This document shows, one piece after another, positions 60,701-64,000 of a stretch of DNA of 64,000 nt (positions are counted from its first letter, which is position 1; each line of letters opens with the position of its first letter). The DNA lies in the NCBI GenBank assembly GCA_013399305.1, contig VXAI01000632.1, positions 107,052 to 171,051 of the forward strand. The letters run 5' to 3'. Below the pieces are notes generated by a model that was given only the letters and a program-made list of their open reading frames with translations, was not told where the DNA came from and searched no databases. The stretch comes from Rostratula benghalensis (lineage: Eukaryota > Chordata > Aves > Charadriiformes > Rostratulidae). The position numbers were made by a program, and so were the translations under genes.

Positions 60701-60706
60701 ATTAAA
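60701..60706 (+). terminator. ASB12: Probable ASB12 poly(A) signal
   Basis: ATTAAA 49 nt after the stop codon, followed by a GT-rich CAGTTTGTGGTTGC. This would give a very short 3' UTR; another ATTAAA lies near 61,419. Confidence 0.5.
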
Positions 60707-60724
60707 ATCCCCTCTGGCATCTGC

Positions 60725-62039
60725 GCACTGTGAAACCACTGCCAGTTTGTGGTTGCAAAGTAATTTTTGCTTATGAGGTGTCTCCAAGAAGCAGTGTCTG
60801 CCTGGAAAGATGGGAAGGGAGAAAACAGAGGAGACCTCAGCTCCAGCTCCGCGCCAGGGTAATGGTAGAGCAGGATCAGATTTAGCTGGGTTTGACTCTA
60901 ATGCCTTTTTACTGAAGGATTTTACACTTTTAATTGATGCTGGTTGGAGACAGGGCTGAGAGAAGGTGCAGAGGAAGAGGAGCAAGGCCTGCTTTCACTT
61001 CCTCCCCTCTGGGAACAATTCAGGAAGGATGGAGGCACCACCAGGCTTTGTACCCATGGGTCTCCCCACAGCATGGTCATGGCTGCCCCTGTACTCCCTT
61101 ACACAGAGCTGTTTCCAGATGCCTCCTCCCTTTGGCACCCTGGTGAGAGCTCCAGAACACCTGGCCACCCAGTGGCCACCCCCTCACCACCCCCAGGCCA
61201 CTCCTGACCCCCAGGACAGGGGAAAGCAAAACCCGGCAGGGTCTGGGATGAGTATCCATAATCCAGAGTCCCCAGACTCTCATCTCCCCACCCCAGCTCT
61301 GTCTTTAAACACCATCTTGCTCTCCTCAAAAGTGGTCCATGTTATGGCCAAGGGAGTCTTTTGTGATTGGGCAGGGTTTTTTTTTTTTTAATATAATTTA
61401 AAATGTTGCTACCATTCTTATTAAACTCTTGTGACCCAACTGGTGAAATATCCTTTAATCAGGTGAGCTGGGTGCTGCATTGCTTGGAAGGGATGGAGGG
61501 AAACACTGCAGCTGGGGAATTTCAGGCTGAGTCTGGAGTGGGGCATCCTGCCTTTGGTGGGTTCCTCCATCTCTTGTGACCACAATGGGGACAACCGCTG
61601 GTGGCGGTTGGAGGAGTGCTGCTGGCTCTTCCCGAAGCCAGGAGCTGGGAGATAAAACCACACTGCTGCCCTGCCCAGCACATGGCTGCTCGTGATGCAC
61701 CTCTCAGTGTGGAGCTCCTCTCCAGGAGGAAAGGCTGAGGGAACCAAGCTGGTGCAGCCTGGAGCCGAGAAGGCTCAGGATGATGTCATCCGTGATGACA
61801 GCAGCAGAGGAAGGAGCCAAGCTCTTCCCCATGGTACCACCAGGGCACAGCCTCAACCACTTGGGGTTCCCTCTGAAGGTTGCTCTGGGGGTGACCAAGC
61901 AGGGAGGTGGTGGAGCCTCCACCCTTGGAGATGCTCCACACCCAACATGGCCCTGGTGGCTCCGCAGGAGCAGGGCTCGGAGCAGCTCCTCTGCGGTGGC
62001 CGAGGGTGGCTCCTGCGGGGGGTGAATGGGGTGGGCAGG
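60725..62039. other. Spacer between ASB12 and AMER1
   Basis: Nothing identifiable except a short T tract near 61,378. The long plus-strand frame at 61692-62381 is a by-product of GC-rich sequence. Confidence 0.6.
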
Positions 62040-62770
62040 CTCTGTCACGCCCGCGTGGGGTTCCGTGGTCCCCAAAACGGAGTGGAGAGCGCCGCCCGCG
62101 CTCTGCTACGCCCCGCCCCGCGTCACACCCCGGGCAGTCACACGTCACTCTCCCGTCTGACGTCAGAGGCACCGCGCCCACTCCGTCGCCGCGGCCACGC
62201 CCCCCCGGACGACGAATCCAAGAGAGGCCACGCCCCCTCCGGCGACAGGACCATACGAGGCCCCGCCCACACCCGGGAGACCACGCCCACTCAGCCGCAG
62301 GCCCCGCCCCACGGTGCTCCGGGCGGACCAGCTGCCCCGGCGGCCACTCGCCCGCTGGGCTGGCCTGGCTGGGCCACGTAACGCCACGCCCGCCGCCCCC
62401 AGCACCGCGCAGCCGGTGAGTGCGGGGGAGCGGGAGCGGGGCCGGTGCGGGCGGGCGGGCGGGAGAGGCGGCCCTGGGCGCGGACTGCGGCGGGGGCCGT
62501 CTCCGCCATGGCCGGCGCCGCGTCCCGGAGCTCAGGGAGCCCGGCTAGGTGGGTGGCGGGAGGGACGGGCTACCGCCGCCCAACGCCGGCCCCGGCTGGG
62601 GCTCCGCGGGGAGCGGCTCCGGTGCGGCGGGGGCTGCTCCGCACGGCGTCGCCCGCTCCCCGCTGTCCCCGTCGCCCTCGGGCCCGGGCGGAGAGAAACC
62701 TGCCCTGGGCTCCGGGCCCCGGGGCCGGGCGGGAGAGCGGCGGCCCTGCCTCATTGTGCGGAGTATCCTT
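62040..62770 (+). promoter_or_regulatory. AMER1: CpG-island promoter and non-coding first exon region of AMER1
   Basis: Very high CpG density. A full CRE palindrome TGACGTCA lies at 62158-62165 and an ACGTCA half-site just upstream. Five GC or CACC boxes (GGCCACGCCC, GGCCCCGCCC and GACCACGCCC variants) are spaced 20-35 bp apart between 62,187 and 62,313. Two candidate first-exon donors follow: CAGCCG|GTGAGT at 62415/62416 and GGCTAG|GTGGGT at 62548/62549. No TATA box. Confidence 0.7.
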
Positions 62771-62870
62771 TGTAAAAAGCCCGTTTTCGTGATTTCTTGG
62801 AGAGGTGCCCTCGGTGGATTTAGTTTTGGAACGTCGGTAAATACATGTGTGGTCGCAGCAGCGTCGGGTG

Positions 62871-62960
62871 GTCACAGGGTGGTTTGGGTGGGAAATGGCC
62901 TTAACGACCACGCGGTGCCACCCCTGCCCTGGGCAGGGACACCCCTCCCGGCCCGGGCTC
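62871..62960 (-). repeat. CR1 3' scrap in AMER1 intron 1
   Basis: TCACAGGGTGGTTTGGGTGGG, then CCTGCCCTGGGCAGGGACACC is the complement of the CR1 3' end. It has gained CpGs compared with other copies, as expected beside a CpG island. Confidence 0.75.
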
Positions 62961-63605
62961 CGACCCCATCCGTCCTGGCAGGGTGGTCGCAGGGCTGCAG
63001 GAGCTGGAGGCCGTGGACACGGGGGGGTTGTAATTGAGGATCCCTGGCTCAAACTGACGGAAACCTTCCCCGGGCTCTGGGCAGCGAGAGCCGGGTGTGG
63101 GGCGCTGCAGCTCGGCAGCGCCGCAGGGGGGTTGTGGCATTTACTTTCTCAGCCCCACCTCTGCCGAAGAACCGTGATTATTCCAGTTCTCCTGTCCCCG
63201 ACGTCAATCCAGGATCAAATGGCAAGACCCCGCTCTGCTGCGGAGATAATCTGATCAGGGCGCTTCACGGCGGGTGGATTTAATGACGTTCTTCTCGCTG
63301 GACAGATGATTTCAAAACCCAGCGAAATCTCCCAAAAGCAAGTCCAAAAAAGTCTAGCGAAGGGCTTTCTCCCTGGGCAGGCGCTGGGAGCACGGGCTGC
63401 CTCCTGGCTTGGCTGCATCCAGATGCTCCCTTTTGCTCGGCGCTGGGCCTGGGGGTGGCAGTGGGATTTGGGGGTGCACGTCCTCAACCCCACTGGAGCA
63501 TCCTGGGTTTCCCTGCTGGAAGGTGTCTGGTCCCGGAGGCCAGTGGTCCCAAGGGAGGAAAAGGCTGCAGCGTCCTCACCTGTGTCCCCTTTCCCTTTGC
63601 TTTAG

Positions 63606-63701
63606 GTCAGCTGCCGCGATGCTTGGATCTCTGCGCCCGGGAGAGGAGCGCGCTCCCAAAGGGATCGTTCCCAGTTGATGCAGCCGAAGGGCCCAGCCGC
63701 C
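63606..63701 (+). promoter_or_regulatory. AMER1: AMER1 5' leader in exon 2 with an upstream ORF
   Basis: The acceptor CCTTTGCTTTAG (AG 63604-63605) opens exon 2. A 19-codon uORF starts at 63619 and stops at 63676-63678, where TGATG makes its stop overlap an in-frame ATG of the main frame (63678-63680) in weak context. The strong ATG follows at 63702. Confidence 0.6.
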
Positions 63702-64000
63702 ATGGAGAGGGGCTGCCCAGAGGAGCCTGCCCACAGCGGGGGGCAGTGGGTGGCCTGCGGGCAGCGGGAGGAGAGCGGGGAGCGTCTGCCCGAGGAGGGC
63801 GAAGCCTGTGGGGCGGCTGCGGAGCCACCGCAGGCTCAGCCGCCCCCTGGGAAGCTGAAGAGAACGGCTTTCAAACTGTTTGGGGGGAAGAGGAGCATCT
63901 GCACGCTGCCCAGTTTCTTTGGGGGCCGCAGCAAAGGGCAGGGGAAAGTGGCCTCGAAAAAGGGCCTCGGTAAATGCCAGACCCACGAGGGGCTCAGCGG
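63702..64000 (+). CDS. AMER1: APC membrane recruitment protein 1, N-terminal part (cut by window end)
   Basis: The frame is open to the window end, 99 codons. AMER1 (WTX) binds PI(4,5)P2 at the plasma membrane, recruits APC and acts in the beta-catenin destruction complex. The sequence shows an acidic/Pro-rich start (residues 1-50), then the conserved basic block: KLKRTAFKLFGGKRSIC, TLPSFFGGRSKGQGK and SKKGLGKCQTHEGLS (residues 51-99), nearly identical to human AMER1 and clearly closer to it than to AMER2. I chose the ATG at 63702 because its context, GCCGCCATGGAG, is perfect and it matches the human start METQ; an in-frame ATG at 63678 would add 8 residues. In human the whole coding region is one exon, which fits here. 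Confidence 0.93.
   Translation, partial: MERGCPEEPAHSGGQWVACGQREESGERLPEEGEACGAAAEPPQAQPPPGKLKRTAFKLFGGKRSICTLPSFFGGRSKGQGKVASKKGLGKCQTHEGLS

Noticed and set aside
61692..62419. 170-229 codon frames over the AMER1 CpG island
   Set aside because: GC-rich promoter DNA is poor in stop codons on all frames; Pro/Ala/Arg-rich peptides without family resemblance.
1..64000. tRNA, rRNA or CRISPR-like arrays
   Set aside because: No tRNA B-box with cloverleaf potential, rRNA-like block or regularly spaced repeat array with unique spacers was seen by eye.

Overview
The window looks like avian nuclear DNA. It carries CR1 LINE 3' ends in both orientations (the strongest near 2.3-2.7, 3.8-4.5, 34.1-34.4, 39.2-39.5 and 53.5-54.1 kb), has few other recognisable repeats, long non-coding stretches, CpG-rich promoters and vertebrate-type introns. 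The gene order MTMR8 - ASB12 - AMER1 on one strand is, from memory, the same linkage group as human Xq11.2. That segment corresponds to chicken chromosome 4 (4A in songbirds). I cannot name the species.

Layout. 1-12.2 kb: no recognisable gene; three CR1 fragments, a four-unit minisatellite at 8.9-9.05 kb and a weak LTR-like stretch near 7.6-7.8 kb. 12.2-14.3 kb, minus strand: a two-exon Shisa-family gene of the SHISA2/SHISA3 type, complete from ATG to stop. 14.3-31.3 kb: a 17-kb spacer with no gene I can identify. It holds a TATA-type promoter candidate (18.5 kb), a low-complexity composite (18.2 kb), and two possible minus-strand exons (29.75-29.88 and 30.39-30.47 kb). 31.3-53.2 kb, plus strand: MTMR8, 14 coding exons giving 628 residues with an intact myotubularin active site, a CpG-rich promoter and a probable 5-kb 3' UTR. 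53.4-58.5 kb: CR1 debris and a possible muscle-type control region upstream of ASB12. 58.5-60.7 kb, plus strand: ASB12, two coding exons, 323 residues. 62.0-64.0 kb, plus strand: CpG-island promoter, non-coding first exon(s) and the first ~99 codons of AMER1, cut by the window end.

Roles. MTMR8 is a phosphoinositide 3-phosphatase, ASB12 a Cullin-5 substrate receptor, AMER1 a membrane-associated Wnt regulator, and the Shisa protein belongs to a family that holds back Wnt and FGF receptors in the ER. They are not an operon-like unit; proximity reflects ancestral linkage. The most informative observation is evolutionary. Shisa + MTMR8 + AMER1 mirrors human chromosome 13 (SHISA2 - ATP8A2 - NUP58 - MTMR6 - AMER2), so the Shisa gene here is probably a further whole-genome-duplication copy kept beside MTMR8. 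I found no radically new system. The best leads are this Shisa copy, a possible divergent transcript from the MTMR8 promoter, and the uORF arrangement in front of AMER1.
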